Assembly (NCBI RefSeq): GCF_024158745.1
Contig: NZ_JAMZAW010000014.1
Location: 124,001 to 188,000 of the forward strand
From: Paenibacillus tyrphae
Lineage (GTDB): Bacteria > Bacillota > Bacilli > Paenibacillales > NBRC-103111
Direction: 5' to 3'
Length of the DNA: 64,000 nt
The translations under genes and the position numbers were made by a program. The notes below the pieces were generated by a model that made no database searches, was not told the origin of the DNA, and saw only the letters and a list, made by a program, of their open reading frames with translations. This document shows positions 25,128 through 32,391 of the stretch, piece by piece (the stretch's first letter is position 1; the number at the start of each line of letters is the position of its first letter).

Positions 25128-25495
25128 ATGAGTGATTTCATCGACCAATTCCATCGGCATTACTATGATAGCCTCGTATGGCAGAATACGAAATGGCTCG
25201 GGGTGCAGATCCTGAAAATGCCGCTCGATTTGATGATCTATCAGGAAATTATTTATGAGGTTCAGCCGGATCTTATTATCGAAAGCGGAACGTTTAACGG
25301 GGGCAGCACGTTGTTTTTCGCCTCGATGCTTGACCTGATCGTGCCGGACACCCCGTGCTTCCGAGCCACGGTCCCGGCCCGATGGAAGCACTGGACGCGT
25401 TTCTTCAAGAAAATGACCGGTTTGCAGTCGACGAAAGCCGGCATAAATTTTTCGTAACCTTCAACCCGAGAGGCTATTTGCGCAAAATAAAATGA
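25128..25495 (+). pseudogene. Cephalosporin-hydroxylase-like (CmcI) methyltransferase, internally deleted and frameshifted
   Basis: From the ATG at 25128 (good GGAGGG site) about 70 residues match the N-terminus of CmcI-family SAM-dependent enzymes, ending DLIIESGTFNGGSTLFFASM. The family C-terminus then continues in another frame (about 25344-25495), reading GHPVLPSHGPGPMEALDAFL and ending FFVTFNPRGYLRKIK. An intact relative needs roughly 100 further residues in between, so a segment has been lost and the two ends joined out of frame. The continuous frame would instead end in an unrelated tail at 25457. Confidence 0.8.
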
Positions 25496-25524
25496 GGCGC
25501 TGTCCCCATTGAGGGTCAATTGTT

Positions 25525-25950
25525 CTACAGGATGATCGGCTTATAGGCCAGCGCTTTGTCTACAATCTCCTCGGCCGACAAATCTTCGTCGCTCCAAAAA
25601 ATATAATTGCTGATGCTCGGGTCCGCGACCGAACTCGTAATCATATCCAGCCAAATGTCCATTTCCCACTCTTCTCCCGAGCACTGCATCACTTGTTCCA
25701 CGAGCCCGACCAGCTCATCCCTGCTCAATTCTCCCAGCAGGACCGGTCGGTGATGGAACAGTCTTCTGGCGACAAACTCGGCGCCTTCGTCGGTATGTAA
25801 CAGCAGCTCTTCAACATCCGGATAGGTGACATTAGCCTTGAGCTGCTTCAGCTTTTCTTCGTACGGCTCCCCGGAATCCTGGGCGCTCTGTATTTCCTGC
25901 ACCAATTCGAAAATTTTCTCGTAAGACAAAGTTTGCTCCATTTCGTTCAC
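25525..25950 (-). CDS. Probable bacteriocin/contact-inhibition immunity-like protein
   Basis: The 141-residue acidic protein has a helical N-terminus and a C-terminus reading FWSDEDLSAEEIVDKALAYK, a pattern I associate with small proteins annotated as contact-dependent-inhibition or bacteriocin immunity proteins in Bacillales. I cannot name a family with certainty. It lies 12 bp after the DUF3267 gene and in line with an Imm48-like and a SUKH gene, so its company supports an immunity role. No cognate toxin is adjacent. Confidence 0.5.
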   Translation of the reverse strand: MNEMEQTLSYEKIFELVQEIQSAQDSGEPYEEKLKQLKANVTYPDVEELLLHTDEGAEFVARRLFHHRPVLLGELSRDELVGLVEQVMQCSGEEWEMDIWLDMITSSVADPSISNYIFWSDEDLSAEEIVDKALAYKPIIL

Positions 25951-25962
25951 GTCCTAAGCGAT

Positions 25963-26598
25963 TTAGATATGAGAAGATTTTTGCCTTGTTGTCGATTTCC
26001 AATACGTCTTCGTTCCGTTGCAGACAATGACCGCTTTGGAAGGGACTTGAATCCAGATCAGAATCCAATTCAAGATATCCAAAGAAGACGACAACGAATT
26101 TAAGACGATCAAAAAGAGGATGAAAGGGGAGAGCGCCCCCAATAGGCCCAGCAAGGCCGGAAGTATGATGGATATGACAATAAAGGGCAAAAGCGTAATG
26201 ACGATATATCTCGTTTTGGATACTTGTTCTTCCGTATACACATATCCCCCGAACAAGGTAATGCCGACATACGTGCTCTTCGACGCGATAAAGTTCGGGA
26301 TCAAGATGAAGTGCAGCAGCTCATGAACCAAGAGCAGCGATACAATTCCCATTATACTTTTCAAGTCGATCGTAAACGATATCGATTCTGGCAAAAAATT
26401 TGCGAGAGGGACAGTCGAAAACATACTTACGATACAGACGGTCACGATGAGATTGATGATCATGAAAGGAACGGACAGGACTAGAGCGCGCATGGGAGAT
26501 TTGGGCTCCTTCAGCAAGGCCCAGCCGTTGCGGATGAACTCCGCATGCTTTTGTTTATCGGTTTCCGGAAATCGGTTCCGTATCTTCATCGATTTCAC
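25963..26598 (-). CDS. DUF3267 putative membrane zincin metalloprotease
   Basis: The 211-residue protein has about four to five membrane helices and the zinc-binding motif HELLH (in LLVHELLHFILIP), the hallmark of DUF3267, a family of predicted intramembrane zinc peptidases. A possible third ligand region was not identified. It sits inside a four-gene minus-strand run with immunity-type proteins, only 12 bp from the next gene and 5 bp from the previous one, so it is probably co-transcribed. Confidence 0.85.
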   Translation of the reverse strand: MKSMKIRNRFPETDKQKHAEFIRNGWALLKEPKSPMRALVLSVPFMIINLIVTVCIVSMFSTVPLANFLPESISFTIDLKSIMGIVSLLLVHELLHFILIPNFIASKSTYVGITLFGGYVYTEEQVSKTRYIVITLLPFIVISIILPALLGLLGALSPFILFLIVLNSLSSSLDILNWILIWIQVPSKAVIVCNGTKTYWKSTTRQKSSHI

Positions 26599-26603
26599 TC
26601 ATT

Positions 26604-26990
26604 TCACTCGCTAAACGAATTTAAAATATCAAGCAGATTTTGACGCAAATCTTCCATTTCTTCATTCACGTACTCGTAGTGTCCGTTGATGCCTCGATGA
26701 ATGATGGTGTTCATCGCCGGATGATGGTCCCGGTCCGTCGCTTGGATCAGATCGTGGGCGAAAGCGGCGGCTTGATGCTCGCTGTATTGAAATGCGCGCA
26801 TCAGCATTGCGATCGTCAGCGCATGCGTCTGCGGCTGATCCAGGTCATCCCGGACCGCAACCGCCATCACGGCGCCGAAGCTGAAAGCGGCGATCAGCTG
26901 CCGTTCGAGCTCGGTCGTTTCGGTAAAAGGAATCTCGATCAGATCAAACAACCTGTCCGCGAATTCTGTAATTTCAGTGAGTTGTTCCAT
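26604..26990 (-). CDS. Imm48-like immunity protein
   Basis: This 128-residue helical protein matches what I recall of Imm48, an immunity family of polymorphic toxin systems: the N-terminal TELERQLIAAFSFGAVMAV, the middle FQYSEHQAAAFAHDLIQATD, and the conserved HPAMNTIIHRGINGHYEY. Such proteins neutralise a cognate toxin delivered by a neighbouring cell. The cognate toxin is not present nearby. The gene is followed after 5 bp by the DUF3267 gene. Confidence 0.65.
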   Translation of the reverse strand: MEQLTEITEFADRLFDLIEIPFTETTELERQLIAAFSFGAVMAVAVRDDLDQPQTHALTIAMLMRAFQYSEHQAAAFAHDLIQATDRDHHPAMNTIIHRGINGHYEYVNEEMEDLRQNLLDILNSFSE

Positions 26991-27141
26991 GGAGTGACAT
27001 CCTTTCCTGCCGGCAAATTTTTCAAGGTGGTATAGCGTTCCATCCTCTGGTATATACGTAATAAGACGGCAAAAGGAAGCAAAGATGGCATGAAGATTCG
27101 TGCGGACTTTGTAAGGGAGTGGCTCCCGAGCTCCGCAGACG

Positions 27142-27816
27142 CTACTCCTCCGTGTCCTCCGTTACCGCCTCCCGGTTGCACAAAACGGTCATCATTTCCT
27201 TGAACGAACCGAAGATCGGTCTGACGTAAGGCAGGAGATGATCCCTGTTCCTCGACGCCTCCTCGCCTAACTCGTGCAAATGATCATGCAAGAACCATAC
27301 GACAGGGCAGTCCCCGTCTTCTTGTCGCTGCATCGTATCGAAGCATACCGGACCTTGGCTGTCTTCGCACTCGGCAAAAGGCACATAGCCTGCCGACAGC
27401 AGAGGTTCCCAGGCACTTATTAAAAACTCCAAGGACTGAAGTCTTTCTTCCGAAGATAGCGAAGGCATCTCTATAAATTGACAATCCCCTATGTATTCCC
27501 CATCTACTTCCACATTATCGAATTGCAGAGATACGTAATGATAGCTCATCAAGAACGCTTTAAAAAGCGGCGGAAATTCGATCGCATATTCGCTCTCTAC
27601 CGCCCGGATCTCGTCTTCGCCGATGGTCGAATCCAGGGGCTTCCATTTTACCCAGCCTTCCTCGTCGACTTCTCCGTCCCGCATCTCCTGCGGCACTTTC
27701 TCTTGCACATGCATAAAGGCAATATCGACAGCTCTGGAGAAATACGGTCCCAGCTGCTCTTTGATCCAAGAAACTTTTTCTATCATCGTATGCTTAAGCT
27801 CCTTTTCCAGTTCCAT
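27142..27816 (-). CDS. SMI1/KNR4 (SUKH-1) family immunity-type protein
   Basis: The 224-residue protein carries a SUKH-1 domain (about 55-210): WKPLDSTIGEDEIRAVES, EFPPLFKAFLMSYHY, and later VCFDTMQRQEDGDCPVVWF. SUKH domains are general-purpose immunity folds against nucleases and other polymorphic toxins. An N-terminal helical extension of about 50 residues precedes it. It heads the minus-strand immunity run ending at 25525; the 150-bp gap to the Imm48 gene suggests a separate promoter. Confidence 0.85.
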   Translation of the reverse strand: MELEKELKHTMIEKVSWIKEQLGPYFSRAVDIAFMHVQEKVPQEMRDGEVDEEGWVKWKPLDSTIGEDEIRAVESEYAIEFPPLFKAFLMSYHYVSLQFDNVEVDGEYIGDCQFIEMPSLSSEERLQSLEFLISAWEPLLSAGYVPFAECEDSQGPVCFDTMQRQEDGDCPVVWFLHDHLHELGEEASRNRDHLLPYVRPIFGSFKEMMTVLCNREAVTEDTEE

Positions 27817-27938
27817 TCCAGCAACTGCACATTATTACTAGTTTACGAAATTGGCGAGGATTCTGCCAGATTAGTCCATACTTTTGTTCGTAGAAGCACA
27901 TAGAATATACCATGTCCAACAAGAAAGGATGGTGTGCT

Positions 27939-28193
27939 ATGTCAGCCAATCACGAACATTACCGTACCTGCAAGAATTATATTAACAAACGAGTGCGAAT
28001 TATTACAATCAGCGGAGCTTCGTACGAAGGGCGGATCGTCAAAGTAGACCATAACCGCGTTTACCTGCAAACGGGCTCTAACAATCGCAGTAATGCTACC
28101 GTTTCGTTTCTTCCGTTTATTCTTCCGCTCGTCTTGTTTGACCTGTTGGCGATCGTACTCCTCGACCGGCCTTTTCGGGGACGTTTCTGCTAG
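27939..28193 (+). CDS. Small Lsm-like protein with hydrophobic C-terminus
   Basis: The 84-residue protein begins with a short Sm-like strand pattern (NKRVRIITISGASYEGRIVK, VDHNRVYLQTG) and ends with a hydrophobic, membrane-spanning-like segment (FLPFILPLVLFDLLAIVLL). Similar small proteins occur in Bacillus and Paenibacillus without known function. The ATG at 27939 follows AAAGGATGG; an ATG 27 bases earlier is possible. It may anchor an RNA- or protein-binding Sm-like module at the membrane; that is speculation. Confidence 0.7.
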   Translation: MSANHEHYRTCKNYINKRVRIITISGASYEGRIVKVDHNRVYLQTGSNNRSNATVSFLPFILPLVLFDLLAIVLLDRPFRGRFC

Positions 28194-28252
28194 CCGATTC
28201 GCCCCCTCGTCCCGGGGGATGTTGGCTTGTCCGCGGCCCGGTTTCGGCAGAG

Positions 28253-28268
28253 TGTGATTTAGATCATA
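28253..28268. promoter_or_regulatory. FNR/CRP-like half-conserved dyad upstream of the Usp gene
   Basis: TGTGA-N6-TCATA resembles the FNR/CRP-family site TGTGA-N6-TCACA with one deviation. It lies about 65 bp upstream of the universal stress protein start. A second dyad, GTAGACGTT...AACGATCTAC (about 28282-28312), lies closer to the gene. Binding is not established. Confidence 0.3.
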
Positions 28269-28330
28269 TCTTCGGCCCCGTGTAGACGTTACCATAAAAG
28301 TGTAAACGATCTACGGGGAGGTTTCCAATT

Positions 28331-28759
28331 ATGCCATTCCAAAAAGTGCTAGTTGCTTTTGACGGTTCCGAGCTGTCCGTGAAGGCTCTTCAGAAAGCAA
28401 TCTCCATTACCAAGGAAGATTCGGCGGAATTAATCGTCATCCATGTATATCAAACTCCGGTCCTTGCTTATGGATCCGCCTTCGTCACCGTTCCGGCCAA
28501 CCTCGATCAGGACTACGAAGAGCTTGCCCGGTCCGTGCTGAAAGAAGCGGAAGGGTTGACTACCGGCGTGTCCCGGGTGAAGCACGTGCTGCAGCAAGGC
28601 CAGCCGGCCGTTACGATTCTGGAGTATGCGGAAGAAAACGGCGTCGATCTTATTATTATGGGAAGCCGGGGACTAAGCGGCATTCGCGAGTTTGTCCTTG
28701 GCAGCGTCAGCCACAATGTCGTTCAGCACTCGAAAGTACCGGTGCTAGTGATTAAGTAA
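28331..28759 (+). CDS. Universal stress protein (UspA family)
   Basis: The 142-residue protein matches the UspA fold: N-terminal VLVAFDGSELSVKALQKA and the C-terminal ATP-binding motif GSRGLSGIREFVLGSVSHNV, which fits the G-x2-G-x9-G(S/T) nucleotide signature, then VPVLVIK. Usp proteins protect against stress and starvation. It has a GGGGAGG site. Its terminator is separated from the stop codon by the second palindromic element. Confidence 0.94.
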   Translation: MPFQKVLVAFDGSELSVKALQKAISITKEDSAELIVIHVYQTPVLAYGSAFVTVPANLDQDYEELARSVLKEAEGLTTGVSRVKHVLQQGQPAVTILEYAEENGVDLIIMGSRGLSGIREFVLGSVSHNVVQHSKVPVLVIK

Positions 28760-28793
28760 CGGCAGCGGGTAAGCAAACCACCTTAACCGGTCA

Positions 28794-29003
28794 GAGTGTT
28801 GAGAAAGTAGGCTTTTAAAAAAATAGAGATGCACACGGAGGCGGGGTATCCACTGGAGAAGCGATAGCGGCCACCTTTGTCTTCGGGAAATGTCCGCTAA
28901 CAAGCGGCTTCCAATCAAATTTCCCGAGGACAACAGTGGTCGGAAGTGGATACCCCGCCCCTCGTAACCCCTATTATCTCAATTGACCACTTTCTCAACA
29001 CTC
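28794..29003. repeat. Long palindromic terminator-associated element, copy 2
   Basis: This 210-bp element is bounded by GAGTGTTGAGAAAGT and its exact complement. Internally GGCGGGGTATCCACT faces AGTGGATACCCCGCC and CGGGAAAT faces ATTTCCCG, so it can fold end to end. Compared with copy 1 the terminal 12 bases are identical and arm lengths nearly so, but internal sequence differs while pairing is kept (for example arm bases CC/GG in copy 1 become GT/AC here). The left flank CACCTTAACCGGT nearly repeats the terminator stem on the right (CACCTTAACGGGT). Confidence 0.8.
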
Positions 29004-29007
29004 GGAA

Positions 29008-29030
29008 AGCACCTTAACGGGTGCTTTTTT
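29008..29030 (+). terminator. Terminator of the Usp gene, displaced by the palindromic element
   Basis: AGCACC and GGTGCT pair around a short loop and are followed by six T. It lies about 250 bp after the Usp stop codon, beyond the element. Confidence 0.85.
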
Positions 29031-29104
29031 CATTTCCCACGGCGGCTCGCTTCGAGTACAATATGATATAATTTGGGAATCGGACCCTGCGGAGGAGAAT
29101 GAAC

Positions 29105-29164
29105 ATGAATTACTATGATACATCCGACGAGGGCGAGCCGGAAGACGCCGGAATGCACGGTTGA
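29105..29164 (+). CDS. Possible 19-residue leader peptide or gene remnant
   Basis: A strong GGAGGAG site precedes an ATG opening a 19-codon frame (MNYYDTSDEGEPEDAGMHG). It stops 29 bp before the ADP-ribosyltransferase-like gene. It may be a leader peptide, the relic of a longer acidic protein, or chance. Confidence 0.3.
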   Translation: MNYYDTSDEGEPEDAGMHG

Positions 29165-29193
29165 CTATATTTTTCTAAAGCGAAAGGTGACCT

Positions 29194-29982
29194 ATGCCCG
29201 TATTTGTACATTTGACGCCGGAGCAATCGATCGCAAATATCGTTCGAAACGGCATCAAGCCGAGCGAGGTTCATGCGGCCGAGGTCGGAGACGGCGTCTT
29301 CTGCATGCCGGTGATTCACGATTTTTATGCGTCGCACCAATGGCTCCGGGAGCTGAGACGGTTTAACAAAAAGAGTATGACCGCCGTTTATTTCAAGCTG
29401 AGCGATGACGAGACCGTCTTTTTCGGCGATTATTACCAGAAGCACCGGCAGGGGAGCGCCGGGCAGGCCGTCAAAGCTTTTTTGAACCGGGAAGACCGGA
29501 TGGGCTTTCAGGTGATCGTGCCGAGAAAAATCCTCAAGAACGAAATCTTGCGAACCAAAAAGCTGTCTCAGACGATCGGCTGGCGCTTTTACCCGAAGGC
29601 GAAAGGAACCAAGAGATGCCTCTGTCCCGGGTGCCTGCGCGGCGGAGAAATGAACGATAACAAGCTCATTTTGAGAAGGTACGAGGAGCTGCTGTCCGAA
29701 CTAAGACAAGCTGACGAACTGGGAATCCAGTCGATTCTGAGGTCCATTTGGGTGCTGAAGATCGATCACGATCGCCGTATCAAGGACTTTCGGCCGTTGT
29801 TGTTCCTGAAGGATTCGTCCAATCCGGACGTCCTCATCGAGTTCGCTGCAGTGATCTCCAAGTTTCGGGGCCCCGAAATCGATGGGATTTTGCAGGAGCT
29901 GATGGAGCATCCTAACCCTCAGGTGAAGGCTGCGAGCGTGGAGGAGTGGCTCCGATTCAAGGAAAGGAGGGAATACGAATGA
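29194..29982 (+). CDS. ADP-ribosyltransferase-like N-terminal domain with C-terminal HEAT-like helices
   Basis: The 262-residue protein starts FVHLTPEQSIANIVRNGIKP, the pattern (His in the first strand, then a helix ending in NG) seen at the start of DarT/RNA-2'-phosphotransferase/ART folds, followed by GVFCMPVIHDFYASHQW and AVYFKLSDDETVFFGDYY. A cysteine cluster CLCPGCLRGGE near 150 may bind zinc. The C-terminal ~100 residues look like HEAT-type helical repeats (NPDVLIEFAAVISKF; NPQVKAASVEEWL). Enzyme activity is inferred from the N-terminal pattern only. It overlaps the DUF6953 gene by four bases. Confidence 0.5.
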   Translation: MPVFVHLTPEQSIANIVRNGIKPSEVHAAEVGDGVFCMPVIHDFYASHQWLRELRRFNKKSMTAVYFKLSDDETVFFGDYYQKHRQGSAGQAVKAFLNREDRMGFQVIVPRKILKNEILRTKKLSQTIGWRFYPKAKGTKRCLCPGCLRGGEMNDNKLILRRYEELLSELRQADELGIQSILRSIWVLKIDHDRRIKDFRPLLFLKDSSNPDVLIEFAAVISKFRGPEIDGILQELMEHPNPQVKAASVEEWLRFKERREYE

Positions 29983-30215
29983 ATTTTACCGCTGATGAGG
30001 TTGCCGAGTGGATGCTGAATGAAGTGAAGTCTGCGGGCATTCTATATCAAAGCGATGCCGTGCGGCATATCTCCGCTCATTTTGGCGAAGCGTTTATTTA
30101 TGTCAACGAGAACGGGAACGCGTCTATCGATAAGGAAGTGAAGAAGGCGTTCAAGAAGCTGCACAAGGGAAGGGTAGCCTGGGACCGGGACGCTTTCTTC
30201 TGGGGCTGGACGTAG
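29979..30215 (+). CDS. DUF6953 small protein
   Basis: The 78-residue protein matches DUF6953 as I know it: EVAEWMLNEVKSAG at the start, HFGEAFIYVNENGNASIDKEV in the middle and VAWDRDAFFWGW at the end. The function is unknown; the fold resembles a small helix-strand adaptor. Its start overlaps the stop of the ART-like gene (ATGA), and it is followed after 9 bp by the next gene, so the three form an operon and may act together. Confidence 0.7.
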   Translation: MNFTADEVAEWMLNEVKSAGILYQSDAVRHISAHFGEAFIYVNENGNASIDKEVKKAFKKLHKGRVAWDRDAFFWGWT

Positions 30216-30224
30216 GAGGAGCAC

Positions 30225-30677
30225 ATGTTATTGCCGCACAGGTTCAAAAAAGACGGAGAGATCGAGAAGAAGCTTATTACGTATTTAACCGAAAAGGAAA
30301 GCTACGAATTAGTCTCGGACGGCGTGGTGCGGTCTGCAGATCAGCCGAGGCGCTTCACCCTCGACGAAGCGATGGAAATCTACAATCGGTTTGCGGGTGC
30401 GGACATGGCCTGGATGGGCGTCAGACACCGGGAGCCTATGATGTACCATTTTGCGGTTCGGGTCGATCCCCGGGAAAGCAAGGCGTACTTAATGGAATAT
30501 CTCGATATTTTCAACGAAGAAAAGAACTTTCACTTGAAGCATATGGTCGAAATTTTGCATTGGGAGGAAGGGATACGGAGCTTACAAGTTCCGTTACGGC
30601 TTACCGAGACGGAGGATGATTATTTTTCCGTCGAATATGACCGGCAGGGCCATACGATCTTGGCAAAAAGGGTATAA
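30225..30677 (+). CDS. Uncharacterised 150-residue protein, third gene of the ART-like operon
   Basis: The protein is soluble, acidic and of mixed helix/strand character, with motifs RRFTLDEAMEIYNRF and MMYHFAVRVDPRESKAYLMEYL. I recognise no family. A GGAGGAG site precedes the ATG. Its tight coupling to the ART-like and DUF6953 genes is the only functional hint; an immunity or accessory role would be speculation. Confidence 0.65.
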   Translation: MLLPHRFKKDGEIEKKLITYLTEKESYELVSDGVVRSADQPRRFTLDEAMEIYNRFAGADMAWMGVRHREPMMYHFAVRVDPRESKAYLMEYLDIFNEEKNFHLKHMVEILHWEEGIRSLQVPLRLTETEDDYFSVEYDRQGHTILAKRV

Positions 30678-30696
30678 GCTACGGAAACTCCGGAAG

Positions 30697-30733
30697 GAGG
30701 GCAGCTCCGCTAAGAGAAGCAGCCCTCTTTTTT
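30697..30733 (+). terminator. Terminator of the ART-like operon
   Basis: GAGGGC pairs with GCCCTC (with GC pairing inside the loop) and is followed by six T. It ends at the convergent SMR stop codon. Confidence 0.85.
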
Positions 30734-31048
30734 CTACGAAATCAGTTTAAGTCCGATAGCGGACGCGAGGATCAGGCCGATGAACAAGATCCGCCTCCAT
30801 TCCTTCGGCTCGCCGAAGACGAACATTCCGAGCAGCGTGCTTCCTGCGGTTCCGATGCCGGTCCATACGGCGTAGGCAGTGCCCATCGAGATGTGATTCA
30901 TAGCGAGCGACAGTAATGTGAAGCTTGTTCCGAGCGTGACGATAAGGAACGTGTACGAGGTCCAGTGGCGATGCTCCGTCACACGTTTGAGGGCAACAAC
31001 GCCGATGACCTCGCACAGTCCGGCGGCCAGCAGAGCAGCCCATGCCAT
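30734..31048 (-). CDS. Small multidrug resistance (SMR) transporter, subunit 2
   Basis: The 104-residue protein has four membrane helices and the SMR signature: the essential Glu in AAGLCEVIGVVALK and AYAVWTGIGTAGS. It resembles YkkD of the paired YkkC/YkkD exporter. Its start overlaps the stop codon of the upstream SMR gene (TAATG), so the two subunits are translationally coupled and probably form a heteromeric exporter of cationic compounds or guanidinium. It is convergent with the ART-like operon. Confidence 0.92.
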   Translation of the reverse strand: MAWAALLAAGLCEVIGVVALKRVTEHRHWTSYTFLIVTLGTSFTLLSLAMNHISMGTAYAVWTGIGTAGSTLLGMFVFGEPKEWRRILFIGLILASAIGLKLIS

Positions 31049-31389
31049 TATGCCTCACCGCCTTTGGCCTCGGCATCCTTCGTAACGAGCTTAAGCCCCA
31101 GAACGCCGGCAGCCAACGCAGCGATGAGCACGAGCTTGAGCGGATGAGCCGGTTCCCCGAAGAGCACAATTTCGGTAATGACCGTACCGGCCGTACCGAG
31201 CCCCGTAAACATCACATACACCGTACCGATCGGCAATTTGGCGGCCGAATCCAGAAAGGCTTTGAAGCTAAATACAATAAATGCGAGGGTGAGCAGCCAT
31301 TCCCACCACGCCGTCGAATGCTTCAGGCCTGTGACCCAGACGACCTCCGTTGCCCCGGCCAATATTAACAACCACCATGCTTTGTTCAT
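31048..31389 (-). CDS. Small multidrug resistance (SMR) transporter, subunit 1
   Basis: The 113-residue protein has four helices with the membrane Glu in AGATEVVWVTGLKHS, which is close to the SugE/Gdx guanidinium-exporter signature, and TVYVMFTGLGTAGTV. Resemblance is to YkkC. No guanidine riboswitch is visible in the short leader, so specificity remains open. The divergent LysR gene at 31520 is a plausible regulator. Confidence 0.9.
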   Translation of the reverse strand: MNKAWWLLILAGATEVVWVTGLKHSTAWWEWLLTLAFIVFSFKAFLDSAAKLPIGTVYVMFTGLGTAGTVITEIVLFGEPAHPLKLVLIAALAAGVLGLKLVTKDAEAKGGEA

Positions 31390-31461
31390 CTCTTGCTGTT
31401 CTCCTCCTTGCTTGCTTAGAAACGCTTGATGTCATTGTAATTCAATAGAGGCATATCGTAT

Positions 31462-31487
31462 AATGATCAATATTGATAAAGGTATCA
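31462..31487. promoter_or_regulatory. LysR-type operator between SMR and LysR genes
   Basis: A perfect 12-bp palindrome ATCAATATTGAT (31466-31477) with the LysR-type T-N11-A character sits in the ~130-bp divergent interval, and a longer AATGAT...ATCATT dyad spans it. Typical LysR autoregulatory sites lie at such positions. Confidence 0.5.
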
Positions 31488-31519
31488 TTATTTTTGATAT
31501 ATGAACGGAGGGATGTCCG

Positions 31520-32374
31520 GTGGAATTGACGGATCTTAAAGTATTTGCAGTCATTGCCGAGGAGGGCAGCATATCCCGCGCCGCAGAACGGCTGGGCTAC
31601 GTCCAATCGAATGTGACCGCGAGAATCCGGAAGCTGGAATCTGAGCTGGGGGTCCCGTTATTTCATCGGCATCCGAAAGGCGTTGTCCTGACGGAAAAAG
31701 GCGGCGCTTTTCGCGATTACGCCCTAACGATCTTGAATTTGTCCGAAGAAGCGGTGAGAGCGGTGCGGGAGACGGATTATCCGAGCGGCCCGCTGGCGAT
31801 CGGGGTGGTGGAAACCGTAAATTGCCGTAATTTAATGAAAGCTCTGGCGGAATTTCAAGCCCGGTATCCCGGCGTCTCTCTCTCGATCACGACCGGAACT
31901 TCCGCGGATCTGCTTGCCAAATTGCTGAATCATCAGCTTGACGGAACGTTCGTTACCGGTGAGATCGATTCATCCAAGCTGGTTTTCGAACATACGGCAA
32001 AAGACGAGCTCCGGCTGCTGACCCGGACGACCGGGGAGACGTACCCGGATCTGGCCCATACCAAATGGGCCGTTTCACCGAAGGGCTGTCCTTTCCGGGC
32101 GGTTCTGGAAGCGTGGCTTCGCAGCGAAGGAATTCCTTTGGCCAATATGCTGGAAGTGAGCTCTCTGGAAACGCTTCTGAGCTGCGTACGTTCCGGACTT
32201 GCCGCTACGCTGCTGCCCCAATCTGTACTATCCGGGGAGTTCGAGGAGCTGGGAAGCTACCCGGTTCCGGAAGCGTTCCGCTATACGACAACAAGCTTTG
32301 TCCGCCGCAACGATGGATTTTCGAGCAAAGCTTGTGCCGCTTTTGTGGAGATGGTAAAGGTGAACGGGCTGTAA
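31520..32374 (+). CDS. LysR-family transcriptional regulator
   Basis: The 284-residue protein has the N-terminal LysR helix-turn-helix (LTDLKVFAVIAEEGSISRAA, AERLGYVQSNVTARIRKLE) and a C-terminal periplasmic-binding-like effector domain. It starts with GTG at 31520 after GGAGGG. It is divergent from the paired SMR exporter and probably controls it. The inducer is not known. Confidence 0.93.
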   Translation: MELTDLKVFAVIAEEGSISRAAERLGYVQSNVTARIRKLESELGVPLFHRHPKGVVLTEKGGAFRDYALTILNLSEEAVRAVRETDYPSGPLAIGVVETVNCRNLMKALAEFQARYPGVSLSITTGTSADLLAKLLNHQLDGTFVTGEIDSSKLVFEHTAKDELRLLTRTTGETYPDLAHTKWAVSPKGCPFRAVLEAWLRSEGIPLANMLEVSSLETLLSCVRSGLAATLLPQSVLSGEFEELGSYPVPEAFRYTTTSFVRRNDGFSSKACAAFVEMVKVNGL

Positions 32375-32391
32375 CTGCCATTCCTCCGTTT

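Noticed and set aside
31390..31460. Guanidine riboswitch in front of the paired SMR exporter
   Set aside because: Leader is too short and none of the conserved ykkC motifs is present.
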